This document shows, in pieces, positions 19,139 to 28,308 of a DNA stretch of 64,000 bases. Position 1 is the stretch's first letter; each line of letters starts with the position of its first letter. The position numbers and the translations under genes are program-made. The notes below the pieces were generated by a model, which was given only the letters and a program-made list of their open reading frames with translations, was not told the DNA's origin and did not search any database. The DNA is from Ogataea parapolymorpha DL-1 (lineage: Eukaryota > Ascomycota > Pichiomycetes > Pichiales > Pichiaceae), in NCBI RefSeq assembly GCF_000187245.1, contig NC_027863.1:1229629-1293628 (forward strand), written 5' to 3'.

Positions 19139-20389
19139 ATGAGATCTCCACTACTATCGCACGTTCTGCTAGGCAGCCTTGTCTCTGGACTTGCCGCCGC
19201 TGCCACAGGATCGAGTAGCGTGTCCTTAGCTACTGCCACCTGCAACCCGCTCAAAACAACAGGCTGTCCCGCTGACACGGCGTTGGCAGGAGCGATTTCG
19301 GAAGACTTCAAGTCTGCCAGCGAGCATTTCTCAGTTTACTCCACGCCAGACCAGATTTTTTATAGCGACGAAGGTTTGCAGCTCACGTTGGCCAAAAGAT
19401 TCGACAATCCTGCGCTCAGATCCAACTTTTACATAATGTTTGGGAAAGTTGAGGTCCTATTAAAGGCAGCAAACGGAACGGGAATCATTTCTTCCTTCTA
19501 TCTTCAGTCTGACGACCTCGACGAGATCGATCTGGAGTGGTTTGGAGGTGACGGCTACGAGGTCCAGACCAACTACTTCTCCAAGGGAAACACGGCTACG
19601 TACGACAGAGGAGGATATCACAATATGGACGACCCAAGAGCCGCCTTTCATAACTACACAATCGATTGGACAGCAGAGGCTCTTACGTGGTACGTTGACG
19701 GAAAGGCCATCAGAACACTCACCAATGACTCGTCCCAAGGCTACCCGCAAAGCCCTATGTACTTGATGATGGGCATTTGGGCCGGAGGAGACAGCACAAA
19801 CTCCCAGGGAACAATTGAGTGGGCTGGTGGATCCACAAACTACGATGACGCTCCGTTCTCGATGTACATTAAGAAAGTGGTGGCTGTTGACTACTCAAAC
19901 GGCTCGGAGTACCGTTACGAGGACACCAGTGGTCAATGGACGTCAATCGAGGCCGTCGACGGACAAGTGAACGGCCGTATCGATTTAGCTGAGGAAGAAT
20001 TCGACGTTCTGGTGGCTGGCGGAACCTTGTACTCTGAGGACTCTGACTCTCAGACAGGAAGCTCCAGCAACGATGGTGCTACTTCGAGTCACTATGTGCA
20101 TGAGTCCTCCACAAAAGCTGGAAACAGCTCTGACAACCCAACTGCCACTGCCTCTGGCTCGCACGACTCCGTCTCCACCAGTAAAAGATCCATCACCTCG
20201 GACAAAGCTGGCAACCAGAGCTCTACGACGCTCGAGACTCTGGCCAGCTCTTCCGCCACCGCTTCGGGCAACTCCTCGTCGCAGTCGGTTTCGTCCACAA
20301 ACGGCTCCGAGTCGAACCATAGTTTCAGCAGCCTGAACGTTTTCGTGTCGCTTGTGTCTGCCATTCTGTTTGGATTGGCGTTGATCTAG
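19139..20389 (+). CDS. CRH1: GPI-anchored cell wall transglycosidase, Crh1 type (GH16)
   Basis: Cross-links chitin to beta-glucans in the cell wall. It is 416 aa from ATG 19139, which places a signal peptide (about residues 1-22) at the N-terminus. A GH16 catalytic domain follows, with the Crh signature DEIDLE at 128-133 (E129 nucleophile, E133 acid/base by family knowledge). A Ser/Thr-rich stalk (about 300-390) precedes a hydrophobic GPI-signal tail (VFVSLVSAILFGLALI). There is no chitin-binding CBM18 module, so it is nearer Crh1 than Utr2. The frame is open upstream to a TTG, and the upstream ATGs give no signal peptide. A TATA box is at 19090. Confidence 0.88.
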   Translation: MRSPLLSHVLLGSLVSGLAAAATGSSSVSLATATCNPLKTTGCPADTALAGAISEDFKSASEHFSVYSTPDQIFYSDEGLQLTLAKRFDNPALRSNFYIMFGKVEVLLKAANGTGIISSFYLQSDDLDEIDLEWFGGDGYEVQTNYFSKGNTATYDRGGYHNMDDPRAAFHNYTIDWTAEALTWYVDGKAIRTLTNDSSQGYPQSPMYLMMGIWAGGDSTNSQGTIEWAGGSTNYDDAPFSMYIKKVVAVDYSNGSEYRYEDTSGQWTSIEAVDGQVNGRIDLAEEEFDVLVAGGTLYSEDSDSQTGSSSNDGATSSHYVHESSTKAGNSSDNPTATASGSHDSVSTSKRSITSDKAGNQSSTTLETLASSSATASGNSSSQSVSSTNGSESNHSFSSLNVFVSLVSAILFGLALI

Positions 20390-20426
20390 AACCCGTACAC
20401 CGCATTTTAATGTTTTTTTTGCATAT

Positions 20427-20435
20427 AAAAATTTT
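20427..20435. promoter_or_regulatory. RRPE-like element upstream of DBP3
   Basis: AAAAATTTT lies 12 bp before the DBP3 ATG, inside a 57-bp intergenic region. This is the core of the ribosomal RNA processing element common upstream of ribosome-biogenesis genes. The region is AT rich, so chance occurrence is possible. Confidence 0.35.
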
Positions 20436-20446
20436 ATACTTATAAA

Positions 20447-21946
20447 ATGGCTAAGGATAAAAGAGCTAGAGAGGACAAGGAGGCCGAGAAGGCCCAGAAA
20501 CGTCTGAAGAAGGAGAAGAAGGAAAAAAAGGTGAAGGATGAGAAGGAGAAAAAGAGCAAGGCCAACAAAAATGAAAAGAAGGAGAAAAAGAGAGAAAAGC
20601 ACGAGTCAAGGGATGAACCTCAGATCGAGGTCGACAGCGTGGCTGTTAGCGAGTTCTTGAAGACCAACGAGGTTGAGATCGAGGATCCTAAAAAATTAAA
20701 CGTTTCTCCTGCCCTCTCATTTGACCACCTCAAACCCCTTGTCGACTCTCGTATCAGTAGCCATTTGGACAAGTATGCTAAGCCAACGCCGATTCAGGCA
20801 GTGGTGTGGCCGTATCTGCTCAAAGGCCGCGACATGGTGGGTGTTGCAGAGACCGGATCGGGGAAAACGATGGCCTTTGGTGTGCCAGCAGTGGAGCACC
20901 TTCTAAAATCGGATTCCAAGGCATTGCAGGTGTTGATCATTTCCCCGACAAGAGAACTGGCCAGCCAGATTTACGACAACCTTAACGAGCTGACCGCCAA
21001 GGTGGGTCTCGAGTGTGTTTGTGTTTATGGCGGTGTTTCCAAGGACGACCAGAGAAGAGCTGTGAAACGGTCCCAGTGCGTGATAGCTACGCCAGGACGT
21101 TTAATCGATTTAATAGAGGATGGCAGCATCAGCCTGGACAAAATCAACTATTTGGTGCTGGACGAGGCCGACAGAATGCTCGAAAAAGGATTTGAAGAAG
21201 ACATCAAAAAGGTGATGAAGCTCACAAATGGTAACAGACAGACGCTTATGTTCACTGCTACCTGGCCGAAGGAAGTGCGCGAGCTCGCAATGAATTTCAT
21301 GGACAAGCCTGTCAAAGTCACCATCGGCCAACGGGATGAGTTGTCAGCCAACAAAAGGATCCAGCAGATCGTGGAGGTGGTGGATCCTCGTGAAAAAGAA
21401 CAAAAATTATTGCAACTATTGCGCAAATACCAATCTGGTTCGAAAAAGGACGATAAACTTTTAATCTTCGCTTTGTACAAAAAGGAAGCTGCCAGGGTGG
21501 AGAAGACACTCACCTACAAGGGATTCAGCGTGGCAGCTCTGCACGGCGACCTCAACCAGGCACAAAGAACGCAAGCCTTGCAAGATTTCAAGGCTGGTAA
21601 GCACAACATCCTGCTTGCCACAGATGTTGCCGCAAGAGGTCTGGACATTCCAAACGTGAAGGTCGTCATCAATCTCACGTTCCCGCTCACAGTGGAAGAC
21701 TACGTGCACAGAATCGGGCGTACAGGACGTGCGGGTCAAACGGGAATTTCTCATACGCTTTTCACAGAGCACGAAAAACATCTTGCAGGGGCTTTGATGA
21801 ACGTCCTACGTGGCGCGGACCAGCCTGTGCCCGAGGAATTGCTCAAGTACGGGTCACATACGAAAAAGAAGACGCACGGGGCTTATGGCGCCTTCTTCAA
21901 AGACGTCGACATGACGAAAAAGGCTAAGAAGATCACGTTCGACTGA
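20447..21946 (+). CDS. DBP3: DEAD-box ATP-dependent RNA helicase Dbp3
   Basis: RNA helicase for pre-60S ribosome assembly (ITS1 processing) in the nucleolus. It is 499 aa; the S. cerevisiae protein is 523. The highly basic Lys/Glu-rich N-terminal 65 residues are typical of Dbp3. The helicase core shows the Q motif (YAKPTPIQ), Walker A AETGSGKT (about 135), PTRELA, TPGR, DEAD (VLDEADR, about 240), SAT-type FTATWP (the T for S substitution occurs in this family), ARGLDIP and [10 protein letters not shown] (about 420). Conserved leucines in these motifs are encoded by CTG, evidence that CUG is leucine here. The start is ATG 20447. Confidence 0.95.
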   Translation: MAKDKRAREDKEAEKAQKRLKKEKKEKKVKDEKEKKSKANKNEKKEKKREKHESRDEPQIEVDSVAVSEFLKTNEVEIEDPKKLNVSPALSFDHLKPLVDSRISSHLDKYAKPTPIQAVVWPYLLKGRDMVGVAETGSGKTMAFGVPAVEHLLKSDSKALQVLIISPTRELASQIYDNLNELTAKVGLECVCVYGGVSKDDQRRAVKRSQCVIATPGRLIDLIEDGSISLDKINYLVLDEADRMLEKGFEEDIKKVMKLTNGNRQTLMFTATWPKEVRELAMNFMDKPVKVTIGQRDELSANKRIQQIVEVVDPREKEQKLLQLLRKYQSGSKKDDKLLIFALYKKEAARVEKTLTYKGFSVAALHGDLNQAQRTQALQDFKAGKHNILLATDVAARGLDIPNVKVVINLTFPLTVEDYVHRIGRTGRAGQTGISHTLFTEHEKHLAGALMNVLRGADQPVPEELLKYGSHTKKKTHGAYGAFFKDVDMTKKAKKITFD

Positions 21947-22117
21947 AACTCGGCTGTGTCGATAACCCGTGCGGCTCAACGGTCTTTCAAGTTTTATTTT
22001 TAGTAGTCGTGGAGACCTCAAAAGGAGGCTGTATCTAATTCAGCTACGTATATAAATATCAAAAGGTACGCGATTTCTGGTCCCGATCTCTACAAATCAA
22101 AAACAGACATCCCAGCT

Positions 22118-22555
22118 ATGATCATTCCCCAGTTCGTTGCCGAAAACATCCAGGCCATGATGGCCGTTTCCGACGTGTGTCCTACGGAGCTCGTTGAAAA
22201 CTCCCTATACAAGAGAGACTTAAACCAGGCCTGGGACGATACCAAGAACGGATGGAACAAGTGCATGGACAAAAAATGGTGCAAAATTGTGGTGATTGTG
22301 TGTATCATCATCGGTGGTCTATTCGTGTTCTGGTTGCTTTCGACTATCTTCCAGCTGATCTGCTGTGGAGTGAAGTGTATTGACGCCATGTGCTGCTGCT
22401 GCTGCAGAGGAAGAAGGAAGACAAAGGAAGTGATATACAAGGAACAGCCGGCACCTACGTCACAAGGAAACGCCTACACCAATCCAAACATGTACTATCA
22501 GCAGAACTCCAATCCATTTGCTGACCGAAATAGGTACCAACAACAACATTACTAG
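22118..22555 (+). CDS. Small Cys-rich single-pass membrane protein, Pin2-like
   Basis: 145 aa. The N-terminal 50 residues (hydrophilic, ending WNKCMDKKWCK) lead into one membrane helix (about residues 54-78), then a cluster of cysteines (MCCCCCRGRR) just inside the membrane that are probable palmitoylation sites, and a Gln/Asn/Tyr-rich tail with an NPF motif. The WxxCMDxKxCKI segment with its following helix resembles yeast Pin2, a plasma-membrane/TGN protein whose Asn/Gln-rich tail can aggregate. NPF motifs bind EH-domain endocytic proteins. The resemblance is limited to the membrane part, so the symbol is left empty. TATAAATA at about 22050 is a likely TATA box. Confidence 0.65.
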   Translation: MIIPQFVAENIQAMMAVSDVCPTELVENSLYKRDLNQAWDDTKNGWNKCMDKKWCKIVVIVCIIIGGLFVFWLLSTIFQLICCGVKCIDAMCCCCCRGRRKTKEVIYKEQPAPTSQGNAYTNPNMYYQQNSNPFADRNRYQQQHY

Positions 22556-22660
22556 GTTCGATTTATAGTTTTAAGAGCGATTTCTACTGATATGGAGTAG
22601 TCTTCTAATGATGACGTCAGGATAGTCTAAGCGTGGATCTAGATCATTAAAAAGTTCTGC

Positions 22661-22668
22661 AAAAAAAA
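22661..22668 (-). terminator. Pol III terminator of tRNA-Trp
   Basis: A run of eight T on the minus strand starts 8 bp downstream of the tRNA 3' end, a normal RNA polymerase III stop. Confidence 0.85.
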
Positions 22669-22676
22669 TTGAAGAT

Positions 22677-22748
22677 TGAGGCCAACAGGAATCGAACCTG
22701 CAACCCTTCGATCTGGAGTCGAAAGCTCTACCATTGAGCCATAGCCCC
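22677..22748 (-). tRNA. tRNA-Trp (anticodon CCA), intronless
   Basis: 72-nt cloverleaf read on the minus strand. The acceptor stem starts GGGGCTA and pairs with TGGCCTC (two G-U pairs), with discriminator A. The D arm is GCTC-loop-GAGC, the anticodon stem TTCGA/TCGAA with loop CTCCAGA giving anticodon CCA, and the T arm GCAGG/CCTGT with TTCGATT. The B box GGTTCGATTCC (22688-22698) matches the consensus. Unlike S. cerevisiae tRNA-Trp there is no intron, and position 37 is G rather than A. It sits 53 bp from the UBR1 stop on the same strand. Confidence 0.95.
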
Positions 22749-22801
22749 ACCCTCGAATCATTTTTCTCGAGTGCCGCACACATGATGCTGGCACTGAGAC
22801 T

Positions 22802-25800
22802 TCATAGGGTCTCCCATCCTCCGATGTCGATCTGGCTTTCCAGCTTGCGCGCAATTTGATTTGGAATATTATGCTGCAGCCAGACAGTCCTGATAAACTC
22901 GTCATATTTCGGCTGCGACAGCGACAGGTCATGTCCCTTCTTGGAATCTTGATCTATCTCGCCGTAGTCATCCAAATATGGACTCTCGAAAAAGGATCCT
23001 TTACCCTTGTTCAACAGAAGAATAGAATTGCTCTTTGGAATGAAAAATATGCCAAACTCTCCATTGATGCATTCCCATTTTAGGTGGATATTGCAGGCTC
23101 CCAGGCGATCACCATAATTTTGAACCTGAAGATGCACCAACTTGGCACAGAAGAGACATATAGCAGGATCTGAAGGCTTGTCGGTAAGCTTATTATAGTA
23201 AAGACTGAAAAATTTGTTCAAGCGGTGAGGTAATGGAATCAGTCTGATTTGAGCAGGGAATTGGATTCTGGCACTGCGCAACTGCAATCTTCTTTCCATA
23301 GAGGTTCTAAATTGTTCCAGCGGAAAGGCTTCCAAGACGTCATAGAGATTCGGAAGATTCATAACCGCACATAATTTGTCACATTCAAGGGAGAACTGCG
23401 TCAAGTCGGGAAGATCACCAGGAAGCAGAACGGAAAATCGCACAAAGGAATAGATCAGACATTTCCTAAGAAATGGCGTAATCAGCCTCACAAGCATCGA
23501 GTACAAAATCCCGCTGGCCTGCGAGTGTTCGTTTCCACAAAAAGTTTGCCATATCCGGTCAAGCTTGGGCGAATTGTAGGGTATATCAGCGAGATCATCA
23601 ATCATATCCTCTGAGTCAAACTTCATAATCTCCAACTTGCTCATCAGACTCAACACTGACTGCCTCACGTGCTTTATATAGCACAAATGAAGAAGCCTGC
23701 TGTAATCAAGACCCAGGCTAGGAACCTCTTCAGCTCCTACTAAAAGCTTAAAGTAGTCTTCACCCTCATGAAGAAGGTCCTCATCTTTGTATATGTTGTT
23801 CCATAATCCCAAAAGTCTTTCGGGATATGTCAAAAAGCTGCGACTGTATTGATTGGTCGTTGATGTAGCTGTTTCTGCATTTCTGATCAACTCGCGGAAT
23901 TGACTCCAAACACGCAATGAAGTCAGGGACTGGTTAGGAATCTCGTATATTAGAAGCTGTAAAGCCCCAGGGTCGTAATAGAGCCCTCTCAGAGATATTT
24001 CGACCGATTCAATTGTTTTTGTTATAAGCGAACTTATACCATCAAACGGTAATGAAAGAACAGCAAGTGCGCTTAGCGAATGATTCAATGCTAAAAACGA
24101 CTTTGAAGTTGTGTCCACTGTCAAATTATCATCCTTGATGAACCAGTATTGGGGTTTCACATTAGACTTGACATACCCAATTAGATCGTTCTTGATGACC
24201 TCGAGATGAGCAGGACTGTTCTCCAAGATGTTTTCTAATTCGGGGTCAAAAATCGGTTTAGACTTGTTTCTGAGTTTGTTGACAAGACTGACACTGTTTG
24301 ATGTATAGTAAATTGGAACAAAAATGTTGTTGACAGCTTTGCACAAGGGACAAAGAAATTCCTGGCGCGACACGTCTTCCGGTATTGTCCTTGTGATCTG
24401 TGAAACTTGTCTTGCCTTGATCGATTTGAGAAAGCTTGAGTAGCAGGAAAAGTGCATACCATGGCAACAGCTGTTGAAGACTGCATGATTTTCGTTACAA
24501 GCATGCTCGTTACTTGGGAATCCAGGCCCAATGACGGCATCTTCTTCCACCTTGTTTAGGTAAGCTTGCACTTTGGTATCTCTGGTAACTTCCTCCTCAT
24601 CCAAATTTGCGTTGCCGGTGAAGCTTTTGTAGAACCAGTATTTATCGTCAAATGGAATCGATCTAAACTCGTTGCTTTGTAGAATGTAACTGATAATCCC
24701 AAAGGGTTCATTTTCGTAGTTCGCAGGCATTTGACAAAGAATACATCTTTCATGAGGATAAGTCCAGCTATTATCCTCCTCATTAGAATCATATTCATCA
24801 ACGTCCATCAAGTCGGTACCATCGACGCTGAAGTTTTCTGCAAATTTTTGTTGCTGCTTCTTGAATTTGGCCAAAATTTGACACCGTTTTTTCTTCGCTA
24901 GCCGTTTCTTCTTGTCTGAAACGGACTCCTCAGAAGTGCTCGATGGTTTGATGTTTGATGGGTTATATTCCGGCATCATTTGGGTCAATACGTCGTCATT
25001 ATTTTCAAAATGGTCGCACACAATTTTCAGGATGGCCCTGCATTTTGGAAAGAAAGCTCTAAATTTCTCTTTCAGAAGCAATGAGTAAAGCAATGATGGA
25101 ACTCTGCAATTCCGGATATAGAGCGAGATAAATTCGGACGCATTGGGCAAACAGACAGCGATATGTGTTAAATGCAGTGTGAAGTCAAGCAATGTGTCGA
25201 TGGAAGACTCGGGCTTTACATGATCCAAACAGTATTTGAGCGTGCTTTCCAAAATAGATGTGAAATGGACAGAGCATGTAATCTTAGTAAGGCCTTTGAA
25301 CGGGCCATCATCCCAATTGATTTTCTTTGGGGAAACATAAACTTCTGTCATCGGTACTTTAGTGATATGGTGAATACGCTCCTTGAGTATCCTCATGCAG
25401 TCCTCCCTCTTATTTGAGCTATAGTGAATATAGTAGGGATCCACTTCATCGTAAAGCTCGTCTTTCAACTTGTATGTTTTTGCATCCCTAAGCGTCTGGG
25501 AAACTGTTTTCTGGGGAATCTCATCAACGCACTGGTTAAACACGATAAAGAACCTTTTTTCTGAGGTTATGTGTTCTGATATTTCGGAAGTTATTTTGCT
25601 ATAGCTAACAGGCTTGAAGCATAGAGATTGGATGATCTCTTTTCTGATTCGCAGATCCGGAATTTCCGCTGCACTTTTCTTGTGTAGATGCAAGTCCTCA
25701 GTGAGCAAGTTGATCAAAAATAAAATAAACTCCTCAGCCATTTCATGAACATGTGCTGTGGTGTATGGAGAATTTTCATAATCTCCTTGACACCAATCCA

Positions 25801-28216
25801 CAAGACTCCATCTATCAATCAATGTAGGTAGGCTTACATCAGTATTTTGAAAAGCGCAAAACACCTGAACCAGAAATAGGTCTCTGAAATAACCAAACTC
25901 ACGTATGCCAGAGTTTTTGTAAATGTTCATCTGGTTTCTTATACTAAGACCGTTCCTAACCCACAATCCAACTTTGATTTGTGACAACAATACAATTGTC
26001 CTTAAAGGAATATCGAACACAGCTTTCGTGTAATCGCCCTCCATTGTGGCATCTGGTGAGCCAACATCCAACATCCTAGGAATTTGATCAATACAGTCCA
26101 TGACAAATCCGAATATTGACTCTTTCGAAAGTGATGGACTCATCTCAATACACCAAGAAAGAAAAGAGTGTAACGGATGCAAAAAGCTGACCTTTTCACT
26201 CAACACATCGAACTTGACGATACGAGTGGAAACATTGTTAAGTTGTAATGTATGAAACTCAACAACGGGTTCTTGGTTCTCAACTATTTTATTAACCCCC
26301 ATCTCACTTTCTTTCGGAGATTCATGCTTCATGAATAAAGTCCGAATGATCTGACAAACAGTGAGTTTCAGCAAGTAATGCGAAGAGTCTTCGGAAGATG
26401 TCTTGTTTAGTGCCTTGGAGATGTGTTCCAGAAAGTGAGATATCACCGACATTCCATTGAAATACAGTCCGTAGTCTGTAAGTTCGTATTCCACGTGAGT
26501 GGTTGCCTCACGCTTGATGGTTGGTCTCCCTTGGAACACCGACAAAACCTCCAACAACTTGTTGAAATACGGCAGATATGAAAATAGGTTATCGTTGATC
26601 TGATTCCTGCTAATAATGTAGGTCATATCTAGGAAAATATGGCCCCATTTGCGATTTTTCAATGAAAAGTACAACAGCCCAGTCTTGTTGGAAGAGTATT
26701 GCGAATGATTCACTTTGGTGAACCCTGTCCGCACATAATAATCGACCATTTCTATCATTTTGCACATGTCTCCATGTTTCACAATGGCGGTACAATTTGA
26801 TGGACAGGTGAAAAGTTGAGGCGAGAGCATGGGCAACAATGAATACTCTGGCTCTCGATCAAGAGACAGAAACATAGTTGTGAGGTCCACGTATATGTCA
26901 ACATATTGCGCGGTGAAAAGAAGCTTGTACTTCAGGTCATTGATGATGACTGAAACGTAAATATCGTGCAGTTTCGTTCGGATGGTCTTGCAGAATCTAA
27001 TGTCAAAGTATGCTAAATATTGGAACCGGGATCCCTCAAAATGGACGTAGTTCTTGCCGCTCCCCAGAAGAGAAAGATTGGAATACTGACATTGTTTTAA
27101 AATGTCTGAAGGAATCTCCCATTCATATTTTAATGGTGTATAGTGTGTTTGGAACTTGTAATATACTAGCGTGTCTTTAGGCAATGCGCCGTCATAATTG
27201 TCTCGATTGAGGTTATAATCCTGAAGCTTTAAGTCATGGACAGACACCGGCAAATCTTTGTATCCGCGGTTGTACCTGCTGAGAAACGCCATACAAATGA
27301 CGTCCTGGTAGTTCAGATTGTTCTTCACAATCATGGAGTTCGTGAGGTCTGATATCCACATGATCAGCTCGTCACAAACGTTCTCCTTAAATATATCTCT
27401 GCAACTTCGGATGCAAGCGGTCAGCCCAGTAGATGTGAGGATAGATTGTTTCTTCAGCAAGAACTCAATGTCCGTCGAGATCATCACCACTGCTTTACCG
27501 AAAGAGTTGCACTTGGACACCACCATTTCTGCGAACTCAATCACTTTACCAGTAGCAAACCTCACGCGTTGCACAGCGTCTCTATATTGGTGTATTTGGT
27601 CATTGTAGAGCACCAACGCAAACTTGTATGAGTTTTCGTCCTTGACTCCATATAGATGATAGTCCAACTCAGATAGTTCTGACCAGTGCAACACGTCCAG
27701 ACGTGTTTTGGGGGGCAAAATGCACGCATAAGAGTGCATCATGACGTCCAAGATATAATCCAGAGCAATGCTGATGGTGGCCTCAAACTCAGGCGTGCAA
27801 GGAGTCTGCTCCATTATTTGATTCTTTGACAAGTCACACTTTAATGATCCATATGCCTCGGGGTCTCCACAATCGCAGCAGCCATTTGTCTCGCGTTGTA
27901 TGATACTTTTATGGACCTGGTGGTTCTGGTGATGCTGAGGTTGGAAGCAATAAGAACATAGAGCACACGTTTCGTCAAATCCACACGTGAGACATCTATA
28001 GCAAGCTTCTCCACGTTGGAATTTGCGTCCACAGGGGCGATTGAAATGATTGTGAACGTCAGGGTCCACCTTCAGCTGGGAATCATCAAGCCCGGCCATT
28101 TTATTCAATGTCGACCGAATCAGCGATCTGACCTGGCTCGTGAACTTGTAGTCATTGGACCGTGGCAGTCCAGCAAGGAATCGCCTTAATGTCTGGGCGC
28201 CGTCTGGCTGTGCCAT
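22802..28216 (-). CDS. UBR1: E3 ubiquitin ligase Ubr1 (N-degron recognition)
   Basis: 1804-aa N-recognin that ubiquitinates proteins with destabilising N-terminal residues. The UBR box is at residues about 61-128 (CGRKF, YRCLTCGFDETC, CDCGD). A ClpS-like N-domain follows, with LYNDQIHQY (about 203-211) keeping the Asp and His of the bulky-hydrophobic pocket. The RING-H2 is at about 1157-1295 (CILC, CHGMHFSC, CPLC). The C-terminal cap contains GACNIH, FGIFFIPKSNSILLL and SPYLDDYGE, the form usual in Ubr1. The cap and canonical UBR box are why I call this copy UBR1 and the neighbour UBR2. It is divergent from UBR2, with only 92 bp between the ATGs. Confidence 0.85.
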   Translation of the reverse strand: MAQPDGAQTLRRFLAGLPRSNDYKFTSQVRSLIRSTLNKMAGLDDSQLKVDPDVHNHFNRPCGRKFQRGEACYRCLTCGFDETCALCSYCFQPQHHQNHQVHKSIIQRETNGCCDCGDPEAYGSLKCDLSKNQIMEQTPCTPEFEATISIALDYILDVMMHSYACILPPKTRLDVLHWSELSELDYHLYGVKDENSYKFALVLYNDQIHQYRDAVQRVRFATGKVIEFAEMVVSKCNSFGKAVVMISTDIEFLLKKQSILTSTGLTACIRSCRDIFKENVCDELIMWISDLTNSMIVKNNLNYQDVICMAFLSRYNRGYKDLPVSVHDLKLQDYNLNRDNYDGALPKDTLVYYKFQTHYTPLKYEWEIPSDILKQCQYSNLSLLGSGKNYVHFEGSRFQYLAYFDIRFCKTIRTKLHDIYVSVIINDLKYKLLFTAQYVDIYVDLTTMFLSLDREPEYSLLPMLSPQLFTCPSNCTAIVKHGDMCKMIEMVDYYVRTGFTKVNHSQYSSNKTGLLYFSLKNRKWGHIFLDMTYIISRNQINDNLFSYLPYFNKLLEVLSVFQGRPTIKREATTHVEYELTDYGLYFNGMSVISHFLEHISKALNKTSSEDSSHYLLKLTVCQIIRTLFMKHESPKESEMGVNKIVENQEPVVEFHTLQLNNVSTRIVKFDVLSEKVSFLHPLHSFLSWCIEMSPSLSKESIFGFVMDCIDQIPRMLDVGSPDATMEGDYTKAVFDIPLRTIVLLSQIKVGLWVRNGLSIRNQMNIYKNSGIREFGYFRDLFLVQVFCAFQNTDVSLPTLIDRWSLVDWCQGDYENSPYTTAHVHEMAEEFILFLINLLTEDLHLHKKSAAEIPDLRIRKEIIQSLCFKPVSYSKITSEISEHITSEKRFFIVFNQCVDEIPQKTVSQTLRDAKTYKLKDELYDEVDPYYIHYSSNKREDCMRILKERIHHITKVPMTEVYVSPKKINWDDGPFKGLTKITCSVHFTSILESTLKYCLDHVKPESSIDTLLDFTLHLTHIAVCLPNASEFISLYIRNCRVPSLLYSLLLKEKFRAFFPKCRAILKIVCDHFENNDDVLTQMMPEYNPSNIKPSSTSEESVSDKKKRLAKKKRCQILAKFKKQQQKFAENFSVDGTDLMDVDEYDSNEEDNSWTYPHERCILCQMPANYENEPFGIISYILQSNEFRSIPFDDKYWFYKSFTGNANLDEEEVTRDTKVQAYLNKVEEDAVIGPGFPSNEHACNENHAVFNSCCHGMHFSCYSSFLKSIKARQVSQITRTIPEDVSRQEFLCPLCKAVNNIFVPIYYTSNSVSLVNKLRNKSKPIFDPELENILENSPAHLEVIKNDLIGYVKSNVKPQYWFIKDDNLTVDTTSKSFLALNHSLSALAVLSLPFDGISSLITKTIESVEISLRGLYYDPGALQLLIYEIPNQSLTSLRVWSQFRELIRNAETATSTTNQYSRSFLTYPERLLGLWNNIYKDEDLLHEGEDYFKLLVGAEEVPSLGLDYSRLLHLCYIKHVRQSVLSLMSKLEIMKFDSEDMIDDLADIPYNSPKLDRIWQTFCGNEHSQASGILYSMLVRLITPFLRKCLIYSFVRFSVLLPGDLPDLTQFSLECDKLCAVMNLPNLYDVLEAFPLEQFRTSMERRLQLRSARIQFPAQIRLIPLPHRLNKFFSLYYNKLTDKPSDPAICLFCAKLVHLQVQNYGDRLGACNIHLKWECINGEFGIFFIPKSNSILLLNKGKGSFFESPYLDDYGEIDQDSKKGHDLSLSQPKYDEFIRTVWLQHNIPNQIARKLESQIDIGGWETL

Positions 28217-28308
28217 TTGTGGGATATTGGATGCGAAAAAACGGAGCTTTTATCTTTTTTTTCGCCACAAAAAGGAGGAATATTACAAATAATTTATTTC
28301 CTGACACT
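28217..28308. promoter_or_regulatory. Bidirectional UBR1/UBR2 promoter
   Basis: 92 bp between two divergent 5.4 kb genes. It has a T-rich run followed by TTCGCCACA (28261-28269), which on the other strand reads TGTGGCGAA, close to the Rpn4 PACE element GGTGGCAAA. No other element is obvious. Confidence 0.45.

Noticed and set aside
19985..20602. 205-codon frame across the CRH1 end and DBP3 start, minus strand
   Set aside because: It runs through two real genes, and its Phe/Leu-rich end is just the reverse of the DBP3 Lys-rich start.
22677..22748. tRNA-Gly reading of the anticodon loop (TCC)
   Set aside because: The perfect 5-bp anticodon stem TTCGA/TCGAA fixes the 7-nt loop, giving CCA.
28162..28308. 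N-terminal extension of the UBR2-like protein
   Set aside because: It starts at TTG, lies partly in the UBR1 coding start, and includes a Phe run from promoter sequence.
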